From Paludibacteraceae bacterium (GTDB taxonomy: Bacteria; Bacteroidota; Bacteroidia; Bacteroidales; Paludibacteraceae): 64,000 bases of DNA. Positions 34,790 to 44,300 of this stretch are shown piece by piece. The stretch is taken from the NCBI GenBank assembly GCA_024401535.1, contig JAKSKX010000003.1:121300-185299 (forward strand), read 5' to 3'. Below the pieces are notes generated by a model. The model saw only the letters and a program-made list of their open reading frames with translations. It did not search any database and was not told the DNA's origin. Position 1 is the stretch's first letter. Each line of letters opens with the position of its first letter. The translations under genes and the position numbers were made by a program.

Positions 34790-36073
34790 TTACTTGCAAG
34801 CCTCTGCAATAGCCTGCTCGATATCTTCGATTAGATCGTCTGCATCCTCGATACCGACGCTCAAACGAATCAAATCCGGAGAAATACCTGCATCAATCAA
34901 CTGCTGCTCGCTCAACTGACGATGAGTATGAGAAGCTGGGTGAAGAACACATGAATGGCAGTCTGCAACATGTGTAGCGATATTGATAAGCTTCAAACTG
35001 TCCATGAACTTGATAGAGAACTCGCGACCACCCTTCAAACCGAATGCCATAACTCCACAAGAACCATTTGGCAGATACTTCTTTTTCTTCTCGTACTGAG
35101 AATCTGTATCCAAATCTGGATAGTTAATCCACGCGATATGCTCGTTATCTCTCAAATACTCAGCAACCTTCAACGCATTAGAGCAGTGCTTTGCCATACG
35201 CACATGCAATGACTGAAGTCCGATGTTCAAATAGAAAGCGTTCTGAGGAGCCTGTATTGCACCAAGATCTCGCATCAACTGAACAGTAGCCTTTGTGATA
35301 TAGGCGCCCTTACCAAATGCCTTAGTATAAGTAAGTCCATGATAGCTTGGATCTGGAGAACAAAGACCTGGAAACTTGTCAGCATACCTGTCCCAATCGA
35401 AATTACCGCTATCCACTACGCAACCTCCTACAGCAAGACCGTGTCCATCCATATACTTTGTAGTACTGTGAGTCACGATGTCTGCGCCAAACTCAAATGG
35501 ACGGCAATTAACAGGAGTAGCAAATGTATTATCAACAATCAAAGGAACTCCGTGTGAATGAGCAATGTTTGCAAAACGCTCAATATCAAACACTGTTACA
35601 CCTGGGTTAGAGATTGTCTCTCCGAAAACCAACTTTGTGTTAGGTCTGAAAGCGGCGTTAATCTCCTCGTCAGAGGCATTTTCGTCAATAAATGTGACCT
35701 CTATACCCATCTTAGGCAGAGTTACACCAAGCAGATTAAATGTACCACCGTAAATATTTGAAGCACTGATAACATGTCCGCCTGTCTCGCATATATTAAA
35801 GACTGCGAAGAAATTAGCAGCCTGACCAGACGATGTAAGCATGGCAGCAACACCACCTTCAAGCGCAGCTATCTTTGCAGCTACGTTATCATTTGTAGGA
35901 TTTTGAAGACGAGTATAGAAATAACCACTCTCCTCAAGGTCGAACAATTTACCCATTTGCTCAGATGTCTCATACTTGAATGTAGTACTCTGAACTATAG
36001 GCATCTGTCTTGACTCTCCCTTCTTAGGATTCCAACCGGCCTGAACACATAGTGTATCGCGTCTATTTGCCAT
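34790..36073 (-). CDS. metY: O-acetylhomoserine sulfhydrylase
   Basis: This PLP enzyme of the Cys/Met metabolism family makes homocysteine from O-acetylhomoserine and sulfide. The length of 427 residues is normal for MetY rather than cystathionine synthase (about 390). The PLP lysine lies in HSTTKYMDGHG. Other markers are LTSSGQAANFFAVFNI, SASNIYGGTFNLL, NPTNDNVAAKI and the C-terminal HPASHTHRQLSEQQL, and IRLSVGIEDADDLIEDI. It is flanked by a promoter and a terminator. Confidence 0.93.
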   Translation of the reverse strand: MANRRDTLCVQAGWNPKKGESRQMPIVQSTTFKYETSEQMGKLFDLEESGYFYTRLQNPTNDNVAAKIAALEGGVAAMLTSSGQAANFFAVFNICETGGHVISASNIYGGTFNLLGVTLPKMGIEVTFIDENASDEEINAAFRPNTKLVFGETISNPGVTVFDIERFANIAHSHGVPLIVDNTFATPVNCRPFEFGADIVTHSTTKYMDGHGLAVGGCVVDSGNFDWDRYADKFPGLCSPDPSYHGLTYTKAFGKGAYITKATVQLMRDLGAIQAPQNAFYLNIGLQSLHVRMAKHCSNALKVAEYLRDNEHIAWINYPDLDTDSQYEKKKKYLPNGSCGVMAFGLKGGREFSIKFMDSLKLINIATHVADCHSCVLHPASHTHRQLSEQQLIDAGISPDLIRLSVGIEDADDLIEDIEQAIAEACK

Positions 36074-36123
36074 TTCTGAATTATTTTATTTGTCGAATTT
36101 TAATCGTTATCTTTTACTATCTG

Positions 36124-36131
36124 CAAAGTTA
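36124..36131 (-). promoter_or_regulatory. -7 element of metY
   Basis: TAACTTTG on the minus strand matches TAnnTTTG, about 50 bases before the metY start. The leader is short, and no riboswitch fold fits in it. Confidence 0.6.
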
Positions 36132-36204
36132 AAAATATTTTTTGTCATAATCTGCATAAACACAAAAGTTTTGCACGAAAGGTTTAATTCGCCAGACACA
36201 GAAA

Positions 36205-36232
36205 CAAAAAAAGGGCGGAGAAAACTCCGCCC
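36205..36232 (-). terminator. Terminator after coiled-coil lipoprotein gene
   Basis: On the minus strand GGGCGGAG-TTTT-CTCCGCCC is followed by TTTTTTTG. A perfect eight-base stem. Confidence 0.88.
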
Positions 36233-36257
36233 TCTGCCTTTTCTATTTAAGCTGATA

Positions 36258-37124
36258 TTACTTAACAAGTACGATCATGTGCTTAGACTGAGACCAGAAC
36301 TTGTTGTAGTTCTTGATCTTCAACTCGTACTTACCCTTCTCACCATTCTTTGGAAGTAGAGAGAATGAACCCAATGGGTGACGTGTTGTAAGAACAGGAA
36401 GCTTCTTAGACTCGATCTCAAGCTCTGTGAAGTCTCTCTGGTCAACAGTAGTGAAACCGCTTGTAGAAAGGTCACCACCCTTCTTAAGCTGCTTCTCAAG
36501 AATACCCTTCTGCTTTAGAACCTCCTTAGTTGCAACAATGTAGCAAACCTCGTTAAGAGCTGCATCCTGAGCTGCGATAGCTGCTGCCTGCTGAGTAGAA
36601 ACCTGGTTTACAGAATCCAACTGAGCAGATGCGAAAGATACGCTGCTCTCAAGCTCTGCAATCTTAACGTCCTTAGCCTCTAGCTGAGTCTTAAGGTCAG
36701 CCAACTCCTGCTGGCTCTCAGCTAGCTGCTTCTTTAGCTTGCTGATAGTACCACGAAGACCAGAAAGCTGGCTGTTAGACTTGTTCAAATCCTCCTCTAG
36801 CTTTGCAATCTTCTCCTTGTTCTGCTGAATGTTGTTAGTGATAAGCTTGAAATCCTCCTGTAGCTTAGCACGAGTGTTGGAATCAACACCTTCCTGACCC
36901 TTAGTCTCGTCAATCATACCAAGCTCAACATCCTTGATCTGCTTGAAGTTTGACTGAACCTCAGTAATGATATCAAAATACTGGTCAAGCATAACAGAAT
37001 CCTTCTTCATGATCTCGATAACAGAGTCACGCTCGTGTTTTGCCTGATCAATTTCAGCCTGCCATGGGTTACATGAAGTAGCCATCAACATAGCTGCACC
37101 AGCGAAAAAAGCAACTTTCTTCAT
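36258..37124 (-). CDS. Coiled-coil lipoprotein of unknown function
   Basis: The 288-residue protein has a signal ending in the lipobox MATSC (Cys18). Residues about 25-195 are a long coiled coil (KHERDSVIEIMKKDSVMLDQ and LEEDLNKSNSQLSGLRGTIS), rich in Lys, Glu, Gln and Leu heptads. The last 90 residues form a globular, beta-rich end with VCYIVATKEVLKQKGIL and SFSLLPKNGEKGKYEL. It resembles an uncharacterised lipoprotein commonly found in Bacteroidales. It stands alone, with its own terminator. Confidence 0.75.
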   Translation of the reverse strand: MKKVAFFAGAAMLMATSCNPWQAEIDQAKHERDSVIEIMKKDSVMLDQYFDIITEVQSNFKQIKDVELGMIDETKGQEGVDSNTRAKLQEDFKLITNNIQQNKEKIAKLEEDLNKSNSQLSGLRGTISKLKKQLAESQQELADLKTQLEAKDVKIAELESSVSFASAQLDSVNQVSTQQAAAIAAQDAALNEVCYIVATKEVLKQKGILEKQLKKGGDLSTSGFTTVDQRDFTELEIESKKLPVLTTRHPLGSFSLLPKNGEKGKYELKIKNYNKFWSQSKHMIVLVK

Positions 37125-37203
37125 TTTGTTTAATTTTATTTATTGTTTATATTCATATTCATATTGCAATAGGCAAAGTAAATGATAATTTTTCAAAAAC
37201 GTA

Positions 37204-37908
37204 CTATTTTTCGTCATTTTCTTCACCTTTTTTCTTAATTTCCTTTCCAGAGACAACCATAACAAACTCACCTTTGGGTTCATTGGCCTCGAAATGAGCT
37301 TTTACCTCGGCTATTGTACCCCTTACTGTCTCCTCGAATTTCTTCGATATTTCTCTAGTTACAGACACACGTCGCTCGCTTCCCATAATCTCCTCCATCT
37401 GCGCCAAAGTTTTTACAATTCTGTATGGCGACTCATAGATTATAGTTGTACGTGTCTCCTCAGCTATCTCTTTAATCTTAGTTTGGCGTCCCTTTTTCTG
37501 GGGAAGGAATCCCTCGAAGCAGAACCTGTCGTTTGGCAGACCAGAGTCCACCAGAGCGGGTACGAAAGCTGTCGCACCAGGCAAACACTGAACCTCGATA
37601 CCTTGTTCCACACATTCGCGTGTAAGCATGAAACCTGGGTCTGATATGGCGGGTGTTCCGGCATCGCTGACCAAGGCAACAGTCTCTCCGGCCTTGATTC
37701 TTGCAGCCACAGCTGCCACCGTCTGATGCTCGTTGAACTTATGGTGAGACAGCATCTTGTTCTCTATCTCGAAGTGTTTCAGCAGAACGCTTGTTGTACG
37801 TGTGTCCTCTGCCAAAATCAAATCGGCCTCCTTTAGCACCCTAATGGCACGAAAAGTCATATCTTCAAGATTGCCTACCGGAGTAGGTACGATGTATAGC
37901 ATTCCCAT
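37204..37908 (-). CDS. rsmI: 16S rRNA (cytidine-1402 2'-O)-methyltransferase
   Basis: This SAM-dependent methyltransferase modifies C1402 of 16S rRNA. The 234-residue protein starts MGMLYIVPTPVGNLEDMTFR, and shows LILAEDTRTTSVLLKHF, VALVSDAGTPAISDPGF and LPNDRFCFEGFLPQKKGRQ, all signatures of RsmI. The C-terminal domain of longer forms is missing, as is usual in this phylum. A hypothetical Glu-rich gene lies eight bases upstream on the same strand and may be co-transcribed. Confidence 0.93.
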   Translation of the reverse strand: MGMLYIVPTPVGNLEDMTFRAIRVLKEADLILAEDTRTTSVLLKHFEIENKMLSHHKFNEHQTVAAVAARIKAGETVALVSDAGTPAISDPGFMLTRECVEQGIEVQCLPGATAFVPALVDSGLPNDRFCFEGFLPQKKGRQTKIKEIAEETRTTIIYESPYRIVKTLAQMEEIMGSERRVSVTREISKKFEETVRGTIAEVKAHFEANEPKGEFVMVVSGKEIKKKGEENDEK

Positions 37909-37916
37909 CTTTCCCT

Positions 37917-38687
37917 CTATTTAGAAAACCTTCTCTCAAGCAAAGCTATAAAGTCAGCAACCGCCTCGTTTTCATCATCCCAACCGAACTGACTGACATA
38001 CTGCAAAGCCTCGTTCAGTGACAAGCATACGTCAAGTCTGTCTATTGTACTGTCCATCAGTTCCTTGTCACCATGGAAAAGTTCCTTCTTGTATCTGATT
38101 CTGTCGTTAAGGTTCAAAGCCCTCTTCAAATCTTTTACAAATCTACCCTCAGCACTCCTTACACCTCCCAAACCTCTGATAGAAGTTTTGAAACGGTCAT
38201 TTGGTACTACACTAGAGGTTGGCTTCGCAACGATTTCCTGCTCTTTGGAAGCTACATCATCTTGCTTAGGCAGTTCAACCACTACAGCTTTGGGCTCTTC
38301 CCTGACAACGGCTTCCCGAGTCTCTTCCTTGACAGAAACAGTCTCCGGCTCCTCATCCTGGGGAACTACAATCTGCAGTTCTTCCTCCTCATCCTTCAAG
38401 TCTGACAAGGCAGACTGCCACTCCTCAACATGCTCCTCCTCTGTTTGAATAGAAATAACAACCTCAGGCTCTGAATAAACAACCTTCTCAATCTGATGAG
38501 GCTCACTTTCAACAACCTCCTTCGCAACGGAAAGGTCAAGGAAAGCACGCTTCAAATTATCGACCTTCTCCAACGCCAAAGAATGAAGGAACTGAGGCAC
38601 ATCAGCCATAGACTCCATACCTTTAGTCAAAGATTGAAGCTCAGATATATTGTTCAATATATGTGTGATTAGTTTGTTTCTATCCAT
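37917..38687 (-). CDS. Hypothetical protein with acidic linker
   Basis: The 256-residue cytoplasmic protein was not assigned to a family. Residues 1-55 look helical (ITHILNNISELQSLTKGMES), residues about 60-150 form an acidic Glu/Val-rich low-complexity linker (EEEHVEEWQSALSDLKDEEE), and residues 160-256 form a conserved-looking helical domain. That last domain contains SIRGLGGVRSAEGRFVKDL, LNDRIRYKKELFHGDKELM and QFGWDDENEAVADFIALLER. Such proteins occur widely in Bacteroidales without known function. It lies upstream of rsmI with a gap of eight bases. Confidence 0.7.
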   Translation of the reverse strand: MDRNKLITHILNNISELQSLTKGMESMADVPQFLHSLALEKVDNLKRAFLDLSVAKEVVESEPHQIEKVVYSEPEVVISIQTEEEHVEEWQSALSDLKDEEEELQIVVPQDEEPETVSVKEETREAVVREEPKAVVVELPKQDDVASKEQEIVAKPTSSVVPNDRFKTSIRGLGGVRSAEGRFVKDLKRALNLNDRIRYKKELFHGDKELMDSTIDRLDVCLSLNEALQYVSQFGWDDENEAVADFIALLERRFSK

Positions 38688-38715
38688 AGAAGCCGGTATT
38701 GATTGAAGAGTGATG

Positions 38716-38723
38716 CAAAAGTA
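38716..38723 (-). promoter_or_regulatory. -7 element of the hypothetical-rsmI unit
   Basis: TACTTTTG on the minus strand matches TAnnTTTG, 29 bases before the start of the hypothetical gene. Confidence 0.55.
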
Positions 38724-38792
38724 TATAATTTTCTACTAAAACATACCTTTTTATTAGAAAAATTTAGGGTTTTAGCGACAAAAAAAGACAAA

Positions 38793-38827
38793 ACAAAAAA
38801 AGAAGTGTGTTCTTGCGAACACACTTC
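38793..38827 (-). terminator. Terminator of the ribosomal operon
   Basis: On the minus strand GAAGTGTGTTC-GCAA-GAACACACTTC is followed by TTTTTTTG. It is a perfect stem 23 bases after rplI. Confidence 0.92.
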
Positions 38828-38849
38828 AAGTTGTATCCTGTAATATAGA

Positions 38850-39296
38850 TTACTCAGCAACTACGTCGAACTTGATCTCAGCAGAAACCTCCTTGTGAAG
38901 GCGAGCAACTGCTACATAAGAACCAAGAGACTTGATAGAGTCCTTAACAGAAACAATCTTACGATCGATTTCGAATCCCTGCTTAGAAAGAGCCTCAGCG
39001 ATCTGAATGTTAGTGATAGAACCGTAGATAGAACCAGTCTCAGCGTTAGCCTTAGTAGCGATAGTCAAGTTAACATTAGCAAGCTTGTCAGCCAAAGCCT
39101 GAGCCTCAGCCTTGATCTTAGCCAACTTGTGAGCTCTCTGCTTTAGGTTCTCCTCCAACATCTTCTTTGCAGAAGGTGTAGCTACGATAGCCTTCTTGTT
39201 AGGAATAAGGTAGTTAAGACCATAACCATTCTTAACTTTTACTACGTCATCCTTGTAACCAAGGTTCTGAACATCCTCTAATAGTATGATTTCCAT
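38850..39296 (-). CDS. rplI: 50S ribosomal protein L9
   Basis: This is a structural protein of the large subunit. The 148-residue sequence begins MEIILLEDVQNLGYKDDVVK with YGLNYLIPNKKAI next, the standard L9 N-terminal domain. A long connecting helix (AKKMLEENLKQRAHKLAKIK) leads to the C-terminal RNA-binding domain (SIYGSITNIQIAEALSKQG). The gene is last in the S6-S18-L9 operon, 20 bases after rpsR. Confidence 0.97.
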   Translation of the reverse strand: MEIILLEDVQNLGYKDDVVKVKNGYGLNYLIPNKKAIVATPSAKKMLEENLKQRAHKLAKIKAEAQALADKLANVNLTIATKANAETGSIYGSITNIQIAEALSKQGFEIDRKIVSVKDSIKSLGSYVAVARLHKEVSAEIKFDVVAE

Positions 39297-39316
39297 TGTC
39301 TAAACCTCCTTAATTA

Positions 39317-39586
39317 TTACTTCAACAAATCAGTTACATAAGGGAGAAGAGCAAGATGACGAGCACGCTTTACAGCCTGAGCAATCTTGCGCTGGAACTT
39401 AAGAGATGTACCAGTAAGACGACGAGGAAGGATTTTACCCTGCTCGTTAAGGAACTTCTTAAGGAACTCTGGATCCTTGTAATCGATGTACTTGATACCA
39501 TTCTTCTTGAAACGGCAGTACTTCTTCTTCTTGACATCCACTGTAGGAGGAGTCAAATATCTGATTTCTGATGCGCTCTGTGCCAT
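39317..39586 (-). CDS. rpsR: 30S ribosomal protein S18
   Basis: The 89-residue protein is small and basic. It has [40 protein letters not shown] and the terminal [15 protein letters not shown], which are S18 signatures. S18 pairs with S6 on the platform of the small subunit. The start is three bases after the rpsF stop, so the two are likely translationally coupled. Confidence 0.97.
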   Translation of the reverse strand: MAQSASEIRYLTPPTVDVKKKKYCRFKKNGIKYIDYKDPEFLKKFLNEQGKILPRRLTGTSLKFQRKIAQAVKRARHLALLPYVTDLLK

Positions 39587-39589
39587 TTT

Positions 39590-39937
39590 TTAGTTCTCCT
39601 TTGCGTTAGATTTAACACTCTTTCTCTTAGCTGCATACTCTGTAGCGTACTTGTCCAACTTAGTAGTCAAGTAACGAATTACCTTCTCGTCACGACGGAA
39701 CTGAGTGTGTAGTTTCTCTACAATTGTTGGCTCTGCCTCGAACTCAAATAGAATGTAGAAGCCTGAGCTCTTCTTCTCGATAGTGTAAGCAAGCTTACGC
39801 ATACCCCAAAGCTCCTCATTCACGATCTTTGCGTTCTCATTAACAAGGAGTTCCTTGTACTTTGCTGCTGTTTCCTTCATCTGTTCGTCAGACAAAACGG
39901 GAGTTAAGATGAAAACAGTCTCGTAATGATTCAACAT
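39590..39937 (-). CDS. rpsF: 30S ribosomal protein S6
   Basis: The 115-residue protein starts [20 protein letters not shown], the usual beginning of S6, and contains [19 protein letters not shown] and [18 protein letters not shown] lysine-rich tail ends the protein. The longer frame to 40000 was rejected, since it adds 21 residues unlike S6 and its first codons lie in the untranslated leader downstream of the promoter. It is first in the operon with rpsR and rplI. Confidence 0.96.
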   Translation of the reverse strand: MLNHYETVFILTPVLSDEQMKETAAKYKELLVNENAKIVNEELWGMRKLAYTIEKKSSGFYILFEFEAEPTIVEKLHTQFRRDEKVIRYLTTKLDKYATEYAAKRKSVKSNAKEN

Positions 39938-40516
39938 AAATCTTAAATTGAATATTAATAATTTCTTTAATTTGCCCCAATCATCATGCACAAAAGGCAC
40001 ACAATTCTCAAAGCGACTGCAAAAGTAATACTTTTTTAGTCAACTGCAAAACTTTTCTTCAAAAAATTACAAAATGCCATAAAACTACACCTATTCCAAA
40101 GTCAATAATCAATATAAACTGAAAATATCCGGAACCATTCAAATAATTAATGCAGTTTTTAACAACATAGAAATGTCAATATTCCCTAAACGACTTTATA
40201 TATACTGTATCTCCTCCTTGCCTTCCCGTTCATTTTTAATCAAAAGAACATTTCATTTCAGTCCGCAACGCAAAAATTACACATAGAGGATTCCTCCGCA
40301 AAATTTCCAAACCGTTTTTCTACGCACAGAAACCCAAGTATAGATTTTGGAAATCAAAATCGTTTGACTATAACTGCGGGAAGCTAACTGACCAAATAAA
40401 CTTGGAACTGCCAATACCAAGACCGAATAAAACTAAAAGTATTTAGAACCTCGATTTGTCATGACAGAGGAAAGACACTTGTTATTTCAATCCAAAGAGA
40501 CAAGACATTGAGTCTG
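39938..40516. other. Leader of rpsF and gene-free stretch
   Basis: The 579-base gap contains the rpsF leader (39938 to about 40013) and its promoter at 40020-40050. The remaining part, 40051-40516, has no reading frame of useful length on either strand and no clear hairpin beyond a weak one near 40485-40507, close to the end of the expansin gene. It may be a decayed gene, but nothing supports that directly. Confidence 0.6.
40020..40050 (-). promoter_or_regulatory. Promoter of the rpsF-rpsR-rplI operon
   Basis: On the minus strand TTTG (40047-40050) and TACTTTTG (40020-40027) are separated by 19 bases, a perfect match to the Bacteroidota consensus. The S6 start lies about 80 bases downstream. 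Confidence 0.88.
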
Positions 40517-41374
40517 TCAATAACTGCGTCTTGAAACAAGCTTGATTGCCCTGCCACTCTTCTGGCTCTTGACAATTACCACTCTGTTCTCGATGTTTGG
40601 AATGTAGTCGTATGTGCCTATAACCGAACCGTCTATATTATATATGGTGTAGGGAGCGGCAAAATTGTCAACATCGTTGATGTATGTGTGAATCGAAGTT
40701 TCATTGACCTCGACCAAAGCGAACTGCTTCTTCGTGTCGTACTCACCTCCTGCAACAAGAGGAACATTCTCGAACACCAACACCTCGTCAGTCATACTTG
40801 ACTTCAAACGGAATGTATAGGGTGCCTGGGGAATTTCTCCGGTAATAATCTGCCAATGATTGTCCATAGTACGCTTGACAGCCACCCATTCGCTATTCTT
40901 GTTGAGATACTCGAGCGAAGAGACATCGTACCTGTGATCCATTACCGCAAGGTCAAAATACCATTGGTTCATGCTTGGCACGAACTGGAACTTTATAGTC
41001 TTGGCATCAGGACAAGCGATATAGTACCACTTGATTTTTACACGACCGTCCTCTTTGTTGGCAATCGACTCAAAAGCCTCGGGAGTCATGTCAATGTCAC
41101 CTTTCTTGCATTCAGGACAGCGATCGACAATCTTCAGCTCTATCTCACCCTTGGGACCGAACACGTGCACGCAAGCACCACAAGTACTTGAAGAATCGTA
41201 GTCCGTGTGGTTCATGGCGCAATGCCTGTAGTTACCTTCTTCAACAAAAATTCTGCAGTTACCTCCGTCAGAACCTGCGACACCACCATAGAAAGTTCCC
41301 TCACCCTCACTCATCTCGACAGCAAAGGAATAAGCCGCAAACAACGACAGCAATACAGACAAAAAGTATCTCAT
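40517..41374 (-). CDS. Secreted bacterial expansin-like protein
   Basis: Expansins loosen cellulose-hemicellulose networks without hydrolysis. The 285-residue protein has a signal peptide (residues 1-18). The D1 double-psi barrel covers about 23-125, with GEGTFYGG, TCGACVHVFGPKGEIEL and VDRCPECKKGDIDMTPEAF. Asp84 in VDRCPEC corresponds to the key Asp of Bacillus EXLX1, and six Cys in D1 recall plant forms. D2, about 126-220, has the CBM63-like block MNQWYFDLAVMDHRYDV with aromatic Trp138 and Tyr139. The last 55 residues (YTIYNIDGSVIGTYDY and GRAIKLVSRRSY) resemble a type IX sorting domain. It is last in a three-gene operon, eight bases after the large Ig-repeat gene. Confidence 0.85.
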   Translation of the reverse strand: MRYFLSVLLSLFAAYSFAVEMSEGEGTFYGGVAGSDGGNCRIFVEEGNYRHCAMNHTDYDSSSTCGACVHVFGPKGEIELKIVDRCPECKKGDIDMTPEAFESIANKEDGRVKIKWYYIACPDAKTIKFQFVPSMNQWYFDLAVMDHRYDVSSLEYLNKNSEWVAVKRTMDNHWQIITGEIPQAPYTFRLKSSMTDEVLVFENVPLVAGGEYDTKKQFALVEVNETSIHTYINDVDNFAAPYTIYNIDGSVIGTYDYIPNIENRVVIVKSQKSGRAIKLVSRRSY

Positions 41375-41382
41375 AACAAAAC

Positions 41383-44300
41383 TTATTTCAAAGATTCAAT
41401 AACGGCAGGGAACGGAAGCTCTGGCATTACGATACGGAATCCACGAAGCCTGTTTGCTCCGCTTTCACTTACTCGCTTGCTTACTTCACAATCGCTAACA
41501 GGCACTTTTATTGCGCCAAGTCCCAAGAAACCTCCTGCATAGGAAATACTACCTCCACGAATAATGTCACCGTACTTCAAGTTGCCATTCTCGTCAATGT
41601 TAAGCATATCGGTAGGCTCATTCTTTTCATTTACACAACGCTCGGAAACATTACCCGACATGTCATAGATTCCAAGCTCGTTAGGTGCAAGAGTCTTGAC
41701 AGCCTTCTTGGCAGATGCATTACTTGAAGTCCATGCAACGTCGTTCAAAATATCGCTTCCAGCGTAAGTATATCCGTGGCTCTTCTTTCCACCTCTTGCC
41801 GCCCACTCCCACTGAATCTCAGTAGGCAAAGTAAACCTTGACTCGTAAGGCATTTCCACGCTTGACTTGATGTCAGTAGTTAAAGCATTGATTACGTTCT
41901 TCACATTTGATTCGCTTGGATTAGAAACCGGAACATTGTCGTTTCCTCCTCCGTTAGAAGGAGTTGATGCGTAAGACTTCCATAGACCAACAGTAAACTC
42001 AGTCTCAGCAATCATGAACGGCTCGACAGAAACAGAGTCACCAGTCTCGCCCATTTTATATGAGCCGCCATCAACAATAATCATTGTGAACTCAATGTCA
42101 CTCTTGTTCTTGTAAGTGATTCTGTCTGAAACATTGATTCTAATCTGAGCCTCCTTTCCTTCGCATGTAACATTAAGTATGGTCTCTCCTCCGTCCTCTG
42201 CTCGCAAGATATTGTCCTTTATGCTTGCAATACTGCTGTCTGCCAATGAATATGTAATGCCAAACTCTTCAACAGCCTCCTCTGGAATTACCTTGACGTC
42301 AATAAGGGAGATGTCGAATGACTGAGTAAGGAACATGTCAATATCAGTCACATCAACCTTAATGTTCTTGACAACACCTTCAACCACAGCAACGATTGAG
42401 ACGGAAACACCCTCTGCATTCACCGCAGTAAGCGTACAAGTTCCAAAGTCAACTGACTTAATCTTGCCATCCTCGACAAAAGCAACCGCAGAGTCACTAG
42501 TTGTCCAAGTCAACTCTTTGTAGGTAGGATTTTCAGGCACAAATGTAAGTTCCAAATCCTCTATCAAATCAAGAGTGTTACCCTTCAATATTGTAACTGT
42601 GTCTTCTTTTACAGTAATTGTATCAAGCATTGTGAATACAGAAACATCTACGGAAACGGACTTGCCTTCCTTAGTGGTTCCGGTCAATGTCGCACTACCG
42701 TCTGCAACACCCACGATGTTTCCGTCCTCGACCTTAGCGACTGCTTCATCAGTTGAAACCCAAGCCAACTCCTGATATGTTGCAGTATCTGGCGTGAATG
42801 TTATGCCTAGATCAGACACCGCCATTGTCTTGCCAGTGCCTATAGTGATGCTTGTAGAGTCGATTGAGACTGAATCCAAAGGAATCATAACTCGGATGAC
42901 AAACTCCTTAGTCACATTGCCGCAAGTTGCAGTGATAGTTGACTCACCAAGAGACTTGGCTGTGATGATTGTAGCATCAAATACGGAAACAACTTTGACA
43001 ACATCGTCATTTGAACTTGTATAAGATATTCTCTTGTTTGCTGTATTCTCCGGCAACACCGAGATATTCAAGTCTGCAGGAGAGACCTGAGTTCCAAGAG
43101 GCAAATCAACCAATTCTGTAGGAACCGCTATGTCCTCAGCCTCAACAGTTACATTTACGGTAACTGACGCAGACAAATCACCTTGAGTTGCAGTAATAGT
43201 AGTTGTACCTCCATCAACAGCTGTAATGACATAAGCCCCAGTCTGCTCGAACACCTCAACCTTGGCAACGCTTTCATCCGCGGATGTCCATACCAAAGAT
43301 TTATTGGAAGCATTGCCTGGTGTAAAGATTACCTCCAAGTCAGCTGCACCTATTGTCTCGCCCTTCTTGATGTCTATTGTCTCTTTGCTCAACTCAATAG
43401 ACTTCAAAGGAATGAGAACAGACACCTTTGTAGTAGTTGTAATCGAGCCGGAAGAACAGCTTAGTACTATCTCGCCACCCTTCTTAGGCTTTAGAACGCT
43501 TAGCTTTGAAGCTTCGACTGTTTCAATCTCTGCTACTTCAGTGTCACTGACTGTCCAAACCAGCTCAACATCAGACGCATCTTCTGGAGTGAATGACACA
43601 AAAGGATTCAAAACCAAAGTCTCGTCAGTATTAACTGAATAAGACTCCTTAGTGAAGTTCAATTCTGTAAGCGGAGATACTACTCTGAACGGAACTGTGG
43701 CGGACTTACCTCCGACTGTAGCTGTCAATGTGGTTGTTCCGGCAGTCAATCCCTTGATTACTCCAGTTTCGGAATCGAAAGACGCTATATCTGTGTTTTC
43801 AATCTTCCACTCTATGTTTTTGTCTGTAGCGCTTGAAGGGGAAATGACCAAGCCTATAGCACTGACGTTCAATGCAGAGTTCTTGTTAACCTTTACAACG
43901 CTCTCTTCGAAGGATACAGAAGCCACAGGAACCACAACAGTAAGCTTCAATATTGCTGCCTGCTCACCGCACTTGGCTGTGATTGTAGAAGTACCTCCAC
44001 CAATGCACTTGATGACTTTAGAACCAAGCACTGTCTTGATCTCGGCCACATCTGTATTGCTGCTGCTCCATTCTATTGTCTGGAATGTAGCGTCAAGAGG
44101 CATAACTACTGGCTCAAGCGAATTGACACCGAATGACTCTCCTATCTCCTTTGTCAACGCTTCTGAATTAAGGGTAACGCTTGACACATCAACCTTAACT
44201 ATAAGTTTTGCCACATCACTCTTGCCATTTACCGTCGCAGTGATTGTAGTCACTCCAGATTTCTTTGCATTTATCTTGTTGTCCGAAGTTATTTCAGCTA

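Noticed and set aside
36074-36257. Possible SAM riboswitch ahead of metY
   Set aside because: The promoter box lies about 50 bases from the start, so the leader is too short, and no stem pattern was seen.
39938-40013. Possible S6:S18-binding leader of the rpsF operon
   Set aside because: A leader exists, but I could not find the expected CCG-type bulge in a stable stem by eye. A covariance-model search would be needed to decide.
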